DNA of 64,000 bases from JBBEAM01 sp942491105 (GTDB taxonomy: Bacteria; Pseudomonadota; Alphaproteobacteria; Kiloniellales; DSM-21159). Position 1 is the stretch's first letter, and the number at the start of each line of letters is the position of its first letter. This document shows, one piece after another, positions 51,557-59,963 of the stretch. The notes below the pieces were generated by a model. The model was not told where the DNA came from, did not search any database, and was given only the letters and a program-made list of their open reading frames with translations. The stretch is from the NCBI GenBank assembly GCA_942491105.1, contig CALNZX010000012.1:372001-436000 (forward strand), given 5' to 3'. Position numbers and translations under genes: made by a program.

Positions 51557-51735
51557 ATGGGTCATCAATCGGAAAGTGATGCGGTAGGTGCTATGAGTGG
51601 CGTGGCAGTTCTAACGAACGCTTCAGTTGTCGCAAAGGCAACGATGAGGCGAGGCATTCGCCCCCGGCTAGCTTGCCGGCCGCAAGCCCATCGCGCTGAC
51701 TGCCGCGGTATCGCAGCCCTATCGGGAATAGCGTA

Positions 51736-52599
51736 ATGGCCGAGTTGTTCGGACAGCTCGTGGCCGGCGTCACCTACGGCCTGATCCTGCTGCTGATTTC
51801 CCTCGGCCTGACAGTGGTATTCGGAATTGGCCGCGTCGTGAATTTCGCGCATGGCGCCTTCTATGCGCTGGGTGCTTTCGTCGGCGTTTCGCTCGCGCCG
51901 CATCTCGGTTTGCTGGGCGCCATGATCGTCGCCCCGATGATCGTCGCCGCGCTGGCGGTCTTTCTCGACTTCCTGGTCTTGCACAAGGTGCGCCACCACT
52001 CCGAGTTGATGACCTTTATCCTGACATACGGGCTGTTGCTGATCCTGACCAACCTGACCCGCGACATATGGGGAACCAGCAGCCAGTACATTGAAATTCC
52101 GACTTTTCTGCAGGGATTCTGGGAAATCTTCGGGGTCCGCATTGGGCGCTATCAGCTGGCGGCCGGCGGGATCGCGATGGCCGTGGCCCTGGGTCTGCTG
52201 ACGATCCTCTATCGAACGGACATCGGCTTGAAATTCCGGGCCTCTTCTGAGGATCCCGATGTCGCCGCCGTCGTCGGTATCGATGTCGAACGCATGTTTC
52301 GCATCGTTTTTGCGACCGGAAGCGGCCTCGCGGCCTTCGCCGGCGTCGTCAGCGTCCCCCTCTATTCCGCCGTCGTCGGCATGGAAGAGATCGTCATCTA
52401 TGCCTTCGTCATCGTCATTGTCGGCGGCCTTGGCAGCCTGCGCGGAACGGTGCTCGCCGCTCTGCTCGTCGGCGTCATTACCTCGGTCGGCTCGGCTTAT
52501 GTCGCGGCCTGGTCAAACATGCTGGTGTTCTTACTCATGCTGGTGGTTCTCGTCCTTGAGCCGCGCGGTATCTTCCGTGAAGGGAGGGTGCTGATTTGA
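51736..52599 (+). CDS. livH: Branched-chain amino acid ABC transporter permease (LivH)
   Basis: A 287-residue inner-membrane permease of the HAAT family with about eight helices. The LivH signature at the N-terminus (TYGLILLLISLGLTVVFGIG and VVNFAHGAFYALG) and the late segment GGLGSLRGTVLAALLVG are present. It starts a five-gene operon livHMGF-binding protein; its stop overlaps the TTG start of livM. Confidence 0.92.
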   Translation: MAELFGQLVAGVTYGLILLLISLGLTVVFGIGRVVNFAHGAFYALGAFVGVSLAPHLGLLGAMIVAPMIVAALAVFLDFLVLHKVRHHSELMTFILTYGLLLILTNLTRDIWGTSSQYIEIPTFLQGFWEIFGVRIGRYQLAAGGIAMAVALGLLTILYRTDIGLKFRASSEDPDVAAVVGIDVERMFRIVFATGSGLAAFAGVVSVPLYSAVVGMEEIVIYAFVIVIVGGLGSLRGTVLAALLVGVITSVGSAYVAAWSNMLVFLLMLVVLVLEPRGIFREGRVLI

Positions 52600-53594
52600 C
52601 GGACATCTCCGCTCCGCAGCACGCCCGGCCGCGCCGCAACCTTCTGGGCCTGCCCGTTCCCTACCTCGTGGCGATCGCGGTGACCCTGGCATTAATGACC
52701 GCACCGCTACTCGGCCTTGGGCACGGTACCCTGTCCCTGCTCTGCCTCGTGGTCATCTATGGCATCGCCGTGATGAGCCTGGATTACATCTTTGGCTATG
52801 GCGGCATGATGAGCTTCGGCCACGCCGCCTTGTTCGGCTTCGGCGCCTATATGGCCGGCTTCGTTCTGCTCTATCTCGATACGGAAATCCTGATCGGTCT
52901 GCCACTCGCGGCGCTGGCCACGGCCTTGCTCGCCGCGTTCTGGGGCATCCTGCTCGGACGGCTAGAAGGTGTCGCCTTCGCTATGGGCACGCTGGCGCTG
53001 GCATCTAGCGTCCGCTTCCTGTTCATCCAGCTCCGCGATCTGACCGGCGGAACCGATGGCCTGGTGGCCTTGCCGCTGGCCGACTTCTTCGGATTCTCCC
53101 TGCGCACCGGCGCCCTGTATTACGTCAGCGTCCTCTTCGCCTTCTCGATTTTCCTGATTCTCAAGCAGGTCGTGCGCACCCGCTACGGCCTGGCGTTGCA
53201 GAGCGTGCGCGATAATCCCCTGCGCGCCGAGGCGGCAGGCATTAATGTCTACGCCCACCGCGTCATCGCGATGACCATCAGCGGCGCCGTCGCCGGTTCG
53301 GCCGGCGCGCTCTTTGCCTACCTGCAAGGCGCCATCGACCCCAGCCAGATCCATTGGGTGCTCTCGGGGCACTTCATGATCCAGCTCCTGATGGGCGGAC
53401 CCGGCACCCTGATCGGTCCCTTCATCGCCGCGATCTCGATGACCTTCCTGCAGCATTGGCTGTCCGGCGTGGTCACCCATTGGGAGCTGTTCCTCGGCAT
53501 TCTCGTGGTGCTCTTCGTGTACTTCACGCCGCGCGGGGTGGTGCCTGGAATCATTGAGTTTATCGGCTGGTATCGCAGCAGGAGGCGCGCGTGA
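52596..53594 (+). CDS. livM: Branched-chain amino acid ABC transporter permease (LivM)
   Basis: A 332-residue inner-membrane permease. LivM features: FGYGGMMSFGHAALFGFGAY and LIGPFIAAISMTFLQHW. Start is a TTG at 52596 overlapping the livH stop, with AAGGGAGGG eight bases upstream, so this unusual codon is well supported. It overlaps livG by four bases. Confidence 0.92.
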   Translation: MTDISAPQHARPRRNLLGLPVPYLVAIAVTLALMTAPLLGLGHGTLSLLCLVVIYGIAVMSLDYIFGYGGMMSFGHAALFGFGAYMAGFVLLYLDTEILIGLPLAALATALLAAFWGILLGRLEGVAFAMGTLALASSVRFLFIQLRDLTGGTDGLVALPLADFFGFSLRTGALYYVSVLFAFSIFLILKQVVRTRYGLALQSVRDNPLRAEAAGINVYAHRVIAMTISGAVAGSAGALFAYLQGAIDPSQIHWVLSGHFMIQLLMGGPGTLIGPFIAAISMTFLQHWLSGVVTHWELFLGILVVLFVYFTPRGVVPGIIEFIGWYRSRRRA

Positions 53595-54310
53595 GCCAGG
53601 TAGTTCTCTCCGGTACCGGCCTCTGCAAAAGCTTCGGCGGTGTGCACGCCGTTCGCGACGTATCCCTCGAGCTCAGTCCCGAAGCGCCCGTTACAACCAT
53701 CATCGGCCCGAACGGCGCCGGCAAGACCACGCTGCTCAATCTGCTCTGCGGCGCAATTGCCTTGGATGAAGGAAGCGTGCGCTTCGCAGACACCGATATC
53801 AGCACGGTCGGGATGCGCCAAAGGATGCGCATGGGCATCGCCCGCACCTTCCAGCATACCGGGATCTTCGGCCGGCTCACGCCGCGCGATCATCTCAAAC
53901 TGATGTCCCAGAACCTGGGCCCCGACAACAAGTGGCACTCCATCGAGCATCTGCTCGAAACCTTTAACCTGGCGCCCTTTGCCGATACCCAGGCCGAGAA
54001 TCTCAACCACGTCAGCCAGAGGCTGTTGGAAATCTGCATGATCGTCTCGGCGGCGCCGGCGGTCCTGATGCTGGACGAACCGACCGCCGGGATGGACCTG
54101 GCAGAAACCGCGCAAATCGCCGCCGTGGTGCGGGAGCTGCGCGGCGTCATGCAGGTCATGATCATCGAGCACGACATCGATTTCGTGCTCGATATTTCGG
54201 ACCGCATCATTGTGCTCGACCAAGGCGCCGTGATTGCGAGCGGTCTGCCGGAAGAAGTTCAACGCGACGAAGCCGTCGCCTCCGCCTATATGCGCCGGGG
54301 CCATCGATGA
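53591..54310 (+). CDS. livG: Branched-chain amino acid ABC transporter ATPase (LivG), degenerate signature
   Basis: A 239-residue ATPase with intact Walker A GPNGAGKTT (39-47), Walker B VLMLDEPTAG (158-167) and His switch IIEHDIDFVL. The ABC signature, LSYGQQ in the other LivG of this window (280-1065), reads LNHVSQ (138-143), losing the Gly needed for ATP contacts. GTG start 53591 overlaps livM and the stop overlaps livF (ATGA). In the LivG/LivF dimer, the composite site using this signature may be catalytically weak. Confidence 0.9.
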   Translation: MSQVVLSGTGLCKSFGGVHAVRDVSLELSPEAPVTTIIGPNGAGKTTLLNLLCGAIALDEGSVRFADTDISTVGMRQRMRMGIARTFQHTGIFGRLTPRDHLKLMSQNLGPDNKWHSIEHLLETFNLAPFADTQAENLNHVSQRLLEICMIVSAAPAVLMLDEPTAGMDLAETAQIAAVVRELRGVMQVMIIEHDIDFVLDISDRIIVLDQGAVIASGLPEEVQRDEAVASAYMRRGHR

Positions 54311-55047
54311 TCGAAGTACGAAACCTAAGCGCCTGGTACGGCCAGGTTCCCGTCTTGCACGACGTCTCCTTCGATATCGCGGCGGGGATGTCGATGGCGA
54401 TCCTCGGCCGCAACGGCATGGGCAAGACCTCCCTGCTGCGCTGCCTGGTCGGCTCGGAAAGCCCGCGGTGGACCGGCAGCATACGGATCAAGGACCACAC
54501 GGTGCGCCTGGGTAAGCCGCATGCCGTCGTCGCGCGCGGTTACGCCTATGTCCCCGAGGGGCGCGGCCTGTTCCGCAGCCTGACGGTGGCGGAGAACCTG
54601 CGCGTCGCGCGGCGCCGCGTCGAGAAATCGGCATGGCCGCTGGAGCGCATCCACGAAATGTTTCCCATGCTGAAGGAGCGCGCTTCCCAGGTCGCAGGCA
54701 CGCTGAGCGGCGGCCAGCAGCAGATGCTGGCCCTGGGCCGCGCCCTGGCGAACGAACCCAATATTCTGGTGCTGGACGAGCCCTCGCTGGGCTTGGCCCC
54801 GGCGATCATCGGCGAGCTCGAACAGTCGCTGATCGACATCGCCTCCTCCGGCGTCACGATGATCACGGTCGAGCAGCATCTAAATTTCGCGCTCAACGTC
54901 AGCAACCACGCGATGGTGCTCGAAAAGGGCAGGATCACCGGGATCCATTCATCGGCGGAGCTTCGCGCCAATCCGGATTTTGCAGAATCGATACTCAGTC
55001 TTAGTGGCCGCTCGGCGCCGGCCCCTGACCCCATTCCAGGCACATAG
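54307..55047 (+). CDS. livF: Branched-chain amino acid ABC transporter ATPase (LivF)
   Basis: A 246-residue ATPase partner of LivG. Walker A GRNGMGKTSL, canonical signature LSGGQQQML, Walker B ILVLDEPSLGL and YVPEGRGLFRSLTV typical of LivF are present. The ATG overlaps the livG stop. The binding-protein gene begins 10 bases downstream. Confidence 0.93.
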   Translation: MIEVRNLSAWYGQVPVLHDVSFDIAAGMSMAILGRNGMGKTSLLRCLVGSESPRWTGSIRIKDHTVRLGKPHAVVARGYAYVPEGRGLFRSLTVAENLRVARRRVEKSAWPLERIHEMFPMLKERASQVAGTLSGGQQQMLALGRALANEPNILVLDEPSLGLAPAIIGELEQSLIDIASSGVTMITVEQHLNFALNVSNHAMVLEKGRITGIHSSAELRANPDFAESILSLSGRSAPAPDPIPGT

Positions 55048-55057
55048 GGAGAATGTC

Positions 55058-56263
55058 ATGAAGAAAATAGCGGTTGCTATACTCGGCTTTCTTGGCACCG
55101 CCTGCTTAGCGCAGCAAACGCTTGCTGCGGATAGCAAGGGCGTCATTGAAATAGGCTGTATCACTCCATTGTCCGGCGCCGCGGCGCCGATTGGCGACCG
55201 GCTGAGCGCCGGGGCGAAGTTCGCTGTCAGCCAGCGGCCGATGATCAACGGTTGGGAAATCAAGCTCAACCTGCAGGATACCGTCGGCGATCCGGCGAAT
55301 GCCCTGCAGAAAGCGCAGGCCCTGGCCGGCGACGATGCCGTGCGTATCATCACCTGCATCGGCTATAGCCAAGAAGCCGCAGCCATCAGTGGTGCCCTGA
55401 AGACCGGCCGCCTCGAGATTCCCTATATCGACGGCAACAATGTCGGGGACAGCATCACCGGAGAGTTCTGCAACGACTGGACCTTCCGCGTGGCGCCCAA
55501 CATCTCGACCATGATCAACGCCATGAAGCTCTACCTCCAGCGCAATCCCAATACCGGCCAAGGCGGCTGGTACGTGATCGGCTCCGATTCAGCCTACGGT
55601 CATGGCATGGAGAAGACCTTCGCCAAGGTCGGCGTGGATGTCGTCGGCACCAATCTTGCATCGCTCGATACCACGGACTGGCTGCCGGTCATCAACAAGG
55701 CGCTCAGCTCTGGGGCCGATGCGATCTGGCTGCCCGTCAATTTTGGCACGCCGCTTTCGCAGTTCCTAAACCAGGCCAATCAGCTCGGCCTGTTCAAGCA
55801 GGCCAAGATTTTCCTGCCCGTCGGCCTGCCTTTCCTCGACGCGATTCAGACCTTGGGCGATGACGGCATCGGCCTGATCAGCACGTCCTTCCAGACCGAC
55901 TTCACCTTCCCGGAGGCGCACGACATCGCGCAGGCCTATTACGAAGCCAACGGCGAGCCTCCGTCGCAGCAGACCCTGCAGCAGATCGCGGTCACCAACA
56001 TCATTCTCGATGCGATCGAATCGACGGAAGACCCGACCCGCGAGGCGATCCGCGAAGCGCTGGCGACCCTGGAGTTCGAGAACTTCAACGGCACCGTTAA
56101 GTTCCGCCAGCCCGACCAGCAAGCGGTCAACACGCTCTATGAAGGCTCGATTCAGAAGCTCGACGAGCCCCTGTTCGGTGTCGGCTACTCTTGGGTAGCC
56201 GAGCGCAACTATTCCAGCGCGGAGGTCATGCCGTCCGCCGAGGAAATCGGTTGCGAGAAGTAA
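55058..56263 (+). CDS. Branched-chain amino acid-type periplasmic binding protein (LivK-like)
   Basis: A 401-residue secreted binding protein. ATG 55058 (GGGAGA upstream) gives a signal peptide ending in LAA. The mature protein begins GVIEIGCITPLSGAAAPIGD, the first strand and ligand loop of the Peripla_BP_6 family. It is the last gene of the livHMGF operon, followed by a Rho-independent terminator. The presence of a LeuDH-like enzyme nearby fits branched-chain or related amino acids, but the ligand is not proven. Confidence 0.9.
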   Translation: MKKIAVAILGFLGTACLAQQTLAADSKGVIEIGCITPLSGAAAPIGDRLSAGAKFAVSQRPMINGWEIKLNLQDTVGDPANALQKAQALAGDDAVRIITCIGYSQEAAAISGALKTGRLEIPYIDGNNVGDSITGEFCNDWTFRVAPNISTMINAMKLYLQRNPNTGQGGWYVIGSDSAYGHGMEKTFAKVGVDVVGTNLASLDTTDWLPVINKALSSGADAIWLPVNFGTPLSQFLNQANQLGLFKQAKIFLPVGLPFLDAIQTLGDDGIGLISTSFQTDFTFPEAHDIAQAYYEANGEPPSQQTLQQIAVTNIILDAIESTEDPTREAIREALATLEFENFNGTVKFRQPDQQAVNTLYEGSIQKLDEPLFGVGYSWVAERNYSSAEVMPSAEEIGCEK

Positions 56264-56285
56264 CCGCCGCCTAGGCTGATAAAAG

Positions 56286-56324
56286 AAAGCGCCGGCGAGC
56301 TATCATGCCCGCCGGCGCTTTTTC
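56286..56324 (+). terminator. Rho-independent terminator of the liv operon
   Basis: Twelve-base-pair stem, AAAGCGCCGGCG (56286-56297) with CGCCGGCGCTTT (56310-56321), then TTTC, 23 bases after the binding-protein stop. A-rich sequence on the other side means it can also terminate the convergent RraA operon. Confidence 0.85.
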
Positions 56325-56369
56325 ATGTCCGCTATCGGCCCCGCCGGTAACAGCCAGGCCGAACAGATC

Positions 56370-57035
56370 CTATTCTTTGTCCCCGATCGCGATCGAGGTC
56401 TTGCTGGGATAGACATCGATCAGCGCCTCGCCGGCATTGACCTTTTCGATCGTAACCAGCTCGGAATCCCGGAAGGCGCGCGCGACAGCCAAGACTTCCT
56501 CGGCCTTCTCCGCCGGACAGACCATCACCCCGTCGGCGTCGGCCGCGACCAGGTCGCCCGGCGCGATGTTGATACCGTCGAGTTCAAGGGTCACCCCGAT
56601 CGAGGTGTCGGCGTCGTTGGGAATCATTCCCGTGGGCGTAGTGTCGCGGGTCCAGAAGGGCAAGCCCAGTTCGCGCAGCTGCAGGATATCGCGGGTGCTG
56701 CCATCGACGACCACGCCAGCTAGCCCGAGCTTGTTCAGCCGCAGCGCCACCATCTCGCCGAATACCGCGGCGCCCACATCCTCGTCCGCCTGGATGACGA
56801 ACATCGCGCCTGGCGGCGCATTGTCGATCGCCGAGAACCACTGCGCGCGCTCCTCGCCGGTCTTGTTGTGCGCGTAGCTGACACGGACCGTATACGCCAA
56901 GCCGACAGCAGGCTTGTTCGACTGCGGCTGATAGCCAGCGAGCTGCTGTCCGCGGACGAAAGGGACGCCGCCGACCCGCTGCATGGCGTCAGCCACCAGC
57001 GAGGCGTTCAGCCCGGCAATATCTTCCAAACTCAT
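56370..57035 (-). CDS. RraA family protein (HMG aldolase/oxaloacetate decarboxylase-like) 1
   Basis: A 221-residue RraA-fold protein. The class II-type HMG/CHA aldolase core GEMVALRLNKLG..VVDGSTRD, with Arg and Asp for pyruvate and metal binding, is intact, so aldolase or oxaloacetate decarboxylase activity is more likely than RNase E inhibition. ATG 57035 is used because AGGAG lies eight bases upstream; the TTG six bases earlier is less likely. It is the third gene of a tight operon with a MaoC protein and a second RraA paralogue. Confidence 0.87.
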   Translation of the reverse strand: MSLEDIAGLNASLVADAMQRVGGVPFVRGQQLAGYQPQSNKPAVGLAYTVRVSYAHNKTGEERAQWFSAIDNAPPGAMFVIQADEDVGAAVFGEMVALRLNKLGLAGVVVDGSTRDILQLRELGLPFWTRDTTPTGMIPNDADTSIGVTLELDGINIAPGDLVAADADGVMVCPAEKAEEVLAVARAFRDSELVTIEKVNAGEALIDVYPSKTSIAIGDKE

Positions 57036-57046
57036 CTCCAAAACTC

Positions 57047-58111
57047 CTATGAGGCCAGCGCCGAGCGCTTCGGGATCAGGCCGACGTAATCCAATTCGAG
57101 CAAAACGTCGTCGGCCGCACTAGTGGAAGTCGGGAAGTCCACGCAGGGCCGGTTCTTGGTCGCGACGGTCCGCAGCCTGAGCGCGCCGACATCCTCGCTG
57201 CCTGGAATGTCGAACTTACCGGTCACCTCGGACCACGCGTAGAGCGTGGTCCCGGCGAAGGTGGCCCGCAGGTGACGGGCGCGGTCTATCGCCGCGATAC
57301 GGAAAACATTGCCGAGGCCGTTGTAGGACAATGCACGGGCGAGCCCGACGATATGGCCGACGAAGACGATGCGCTGGCCAAAATCCGTCGAGGCCATGAA
57401 GTGGGCATCGTAATGCGGCGGCGCCACGTTCTGATACAGCCGGGCGCTCATCATCGCCTCGCCCTCCTCGATGGTGCAGCCGACGCTATGATCGATCCGC
57501 TCGCCGAGCTCGTAGTCCTCCCAGAGGTACTGCGAACCGCTGACCCGGAAGTCGTACTGGGCCATCGAAGATCCCGAAACGCTCTGTAAATCTTCAGCGG
57601 CAACCGCGGGTGGCAGGGAATCCGGCGCCAGCGCCGCCGTCAGGTTGCTGGGCTCGCGTCTACGCACGGTCACCCAGCGGTAAAAGGAGACCGCCATGGC
57701 GCCGGACTGGTTATGGGCCGTGGTGCGGACCCGCACCAAGCCAGTGTCCTCCGTCGGCCCTGGCTCGAGCGAGACGATCTCGGTTTCCGATTCCAGCGTA
57801 TCCCCAGGATAAACGGGAACGCCGAAGACGCAGCCCCCATAGCCCAGCGTCGCCACGGCACGCATGGAGATGTCGGCAACGGTCTGGCCGAAAGCGATCT
57901 TGAATACCAGAACGTCGTCCAAGGGGCAGGTCCGGTAGCCAAGCGCCTGCGCGAAGGGTTCCGAGCACTGCAGCGGAAAGCGCGTGCCCGTGAGCACTCT
58001 ATATAGCGCCGCCATCCCCTCGGTTACCGTCAAGGCACCGGCATGGCGAATGACTTGCTTGGCCGAGAAATCCTCGAAGTAGCGGCCGGAGAAGCTTTTC
58101 TGCGTGCTCAT
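57047..58111 (-). CDS. MaoC family dehydratase, mesaconyl-CoA hydratase-like
   Basis: A 354-residue protein with two tandem hotdog domains. The first has GRYFEDFSAKQVIRHAG and DVLVFKIAFGQTVADISM, and the second YQNVAPPHYDAHFM; this double-hotdog layout resembles beta-methylmalyl-CoA dehydratase/mesaconyl-CoA hydratase of alphaproteobacteria. It would reversibly hydrate an enoyl-CoA with a branched dicarboxylic chain. AGGAGG lies just before the ATG. Between two RraA-type aldolase genes it may feed a lyase step; the actual substrate is unknown. Confidence 0.85.
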   Translation of the reverse strand: MSTQKSFSGRYFEDFSAKQVIRHAGALTVTEGMAALYRVLTGTRFPLQCSEPFAQALGYRTCPLDDVLVFKIAFGQTVADISMRAVATLGYGGCVFGVPVYPGDTLESETEIVSLEPGPTEDTGLVRVRTTAHNQSGAMAVSFYRWVTVRRREPSNLTAALAPDSLPPAVAAEDLQSVSGSSMAQYDFRVSGSQYLWEDYELGERIDHSVGCTIEEGEAMMSARLYQNVAPPHYDAHFMASTDFGQRIVFVGHIVGLARALSYNGLGNVFRIAAIDRARHLRATFAGTTLYAWSEVTGKFDIPGSEDVGALRLRTVATKNRPCVDFPTSTSAADDVLLELDYVGLIPKRSALAS

Positions 58112-58120
58112 CTATGCCTC

Positions 58121-58786
58121 CTAGTCTTGCGGCAGGCTCGCCTTCGCCTTCGAGGGATAGGCCTCGACGATGGTCTTGCCCTCGGAAACGCCGGCCTGGG
58201 TCTTGGCTTCGGATGCCAGGAACTCCCGCGCCAGGGCCGTGGCCTGCTCGGCATAGTCCTGTGGGCAGATGAACACGCCGTCCATATCGGCCGCGACCAG
58301 ATCCCCCGGCCGCACCTCGACACCGCCGAGGTTGATGGGCACGCCGATTTCCACCTTCACTTCGCTCGGCACCATACCGGCCATGCTGATCTCTCGCGCC
58401 CAGACCGGGAAGTCGTACTGCGCGATGCCGAGGACGTCGCGGATGCAGCCATCGACCACGGCGCCTTTGACGCCGAGGTATTTCAAGCGGTTGGCCACGA
58501 CGTCGCCGACCACCCCACCGCCAAGATTTCCAACCACCTCGATGGCCAGGATCGTATCGCCGGGCGCATTGTCGTAAGCGGCCATGACCCGGGCGCGCTC
58601 ATCGCCATCGAGCTCGATGGTTCGGCTGAGCCGCAGGGTATGGGCCGGCGCCACGAAAGCGCCTTGCTGCACGATCGGGCGTAGATTTCGGCAGCACAGG
58701 GAGTCGCTGACATGATGACCCTTGAGACGCTCGATCGCGTCGTGCAGCACGGAGGTGTTGAAACCTGTAAAATCGAGTCCCGTCAT
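58121..58786 (-). CDS. RraA family protein (HMG aldolase/oxaloacetate decarboxylase-like) 2
   Basis: A 221-residue paralogue of the product of 56370-57035, with the same length and the core GDVVANRLKYLG..VVDGCIRD. It is the first gene of the minus-strand operon, nine bases before the MaoC gene. Related LacI-type operator sequences lie just upstream. Two divergent copies may form a heterooligomer or act on different substrates. Confidence 0.87.
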   Translation of the reverse strand: MTGLDFTGFNTSVLHDAIERLKGHHVSDSLCCRNLRPIVQQGAFVAPAHTLRLSRTIELDGDERARVMAAYDNAPGDTILAIEVVGNLGGGVVGDVVANRLKYLGVKGAVVDGCIRDVLGIAQYDFPVWAREISMAGMVPSEVKVEIGVPINLGGVEVRPGDLVAADMDGVFICPQDYAEQATALAREFLASEAKTQAGVSEGKTIVEAYPSKAKASLPQD

Positions 58787-58810
58787 TTTGCGTTCCTTGC
58801 TCCAACCAGA

Positions 58811-58827
58811 ATGAAACCATTCATATT
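58811..58827. promoter_or_regulatory. Candidate LacI-family operator, site 3 (weak)
   Basis: ATGAAACCATTCATATT keeps the outer ATGAA..TTCAT half-sites but lacks the central AACGTT. It is 25 bases upstream of the RraA 2 start. Confidence 0.35.
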
Positions 58828-58887
58828 CTCGCCTGAAATCAGAAGTTCCTAAGACCAGAATTCTAGGAACTTGTGAGCATATTCAAT

Positions 58888-58901
58888 ATGGAACGTTTCA
58901 T
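58888..58901. promoter_or_regulatory. Candidate LacI-family operator, site 4
   Basis: ATGGAACGTTTCAT is a 14-base palindrome with one mismatch around a central AACGTT, the classical LacI-family pattern. It lies 72 bases upstream of the quinone oxidoreductase start, in the same divergent spacer as site 3. Confidence 0.6.
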
Positions 58902-58972
58902 TTTAACGATGCAACCTCTATTCTCCCGGCGCGCGCCACAGTGCAGATTCAAGGCCTCGAAAGGATCCAGAC

Positions 58973-59950
58973 ATGGGAAGAGTTGCCATCATTCGCCGCA
59001 CCGGCGGTCCAGAAGTCATCGAAATCGAAGAAGTTTCCCTGGGCCAGCCCGGTCCGCGCGAGGCAAAGGTTCGCCATGAGGCCATCGCGGTCAATTTCCA
59101 CGATGTCTACGTCCGCTCCGGGCTTTATCCGGTCGAGCATCTCCTGCCCCTCGTGCTTGGCACCGAGGCCGCCGGCGTCGTTGTCGAAACCGGCGCGGAA
59201 GTGCAGCACGTGAAGGTGGGAGACCGCGTCGCCTACGCCTGCAGGCCCTATGGTTCGTTCTCCGACGAAAGGTTGATCGACGCGGATAACCTGGTGAAGC
59301 TCCCGGACTCCATCGACACCCAGATCGCCGCATCGATCATGGTCAAGGGGATGACCGCGGAATACCTCCTGCACAGAACGCATCGCGTGCGCGCCGGCGA
59401 CACGATCCTGGTGCATGCGGCGGCAGGCGGTGTCGGACAGATTCTCAGCGGCTGGGCGCGGCACCTCGGCGCCACGGTGATCGGCACGGCTGGCGGACCC
59501 GTGAAAACGGCCATCGCGCGCGAAGCTGGCTGCGCCCATGTCATCGACTACGCGTCGGAGAACTTCGTCGAGCGGGTGAAGGAGATTACAGACGGCGCCG
59601 GTGTCAGCGTGGTCTACGATTCCGTTGGGCGCGATACCTTCTTCGGCTCGCTGGACTGCCTCGCGGTCCGTGGTCACCTGGTGAATTTCGGACAATCCTC
59701 GGGGCCGGTGGAAAGCTTCACCGTGGCCCAGTTGAGCCCGAAATCCCTGACCCTCTCCCGGCCGGTGCTCTTCGACTACATCGCCACGCCGGAGGAGCTC
59801 GCCGAGGTCGCCGGAAACCTGTTTCAGGTGGTCGGCGACGGGACCGTCAAGGTCAAGGTCGAGCGCAGCTACCCTCTGGAAGAGGCCGGCCGCGCGCAGA
59901 CCGACCTTGAGCAGCGCAAGACGGTCGGCGCATCGGTGCTGCTGCCCTAG
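58973..59950 (+). CDS. NADPH:quinone oxidoreductase-like MDR protein
   Basis: A 325-residue zinc-independent medium-chain reductase. GroES-like part with AIAVNFHDVYVRSGLYPVEH, NADPH site HAAAGGVGQILSGWARHLGA. It is a relative of the MDR half of the fusion at 6724-8238, sharing motifs such as GATVIGT and VYDSVGRDTF. Transcribed divergently from the RraA/MaoC operon under a candidate LacI-type operator. It may reduce a quinone or an alpha,beta-unsaturated carbonyl. Confidence 0.9.
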   Translation: MGRVAIIRRTGGPEVIEIEEVSLGQPGPREAKVRHEAIAVNFHDVYVRSGLYPVEHLLPLVLGTEAAGVVVETGAEVQHVKVGDRVAYACRPYGSFSDERLIDADNLVKLPDSIDTQIAASIMVKGMTAEYLLHRTHRVRAGDTILVHAAAGGVGQILSGWARHLGATVIGTAGGPVKTAIAREAGCAHVIDYASENFVERVKEITDGAGVSVVYDSVGRDTFFGSLDCLAVRGHLVNFGQSSGPVESFTVAQLSPKSLTLSRPVLFDYIATPEELAEVAGNLFQVVGDGTVKVKVERSYPLEEAGRAQTDLEQRKTVGASVLLP

Positions 59951-59963
59951 GCGGCGGGCCGCC

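Larger units (their letters stand above)
51342..51735. other. 394-base divergent regulatory region between FMN oxidase and liv operons
   Basis: Two identical 16-base copies of TGAAACGTTATCATAA, exactly 100 bases apart, bracket an AT-rich stretch with a possible TATAGT -10 at 51519-51524. The right part (51590-51735) has no convincing ORF and serves as leader of livH. Confidence 0.7.
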
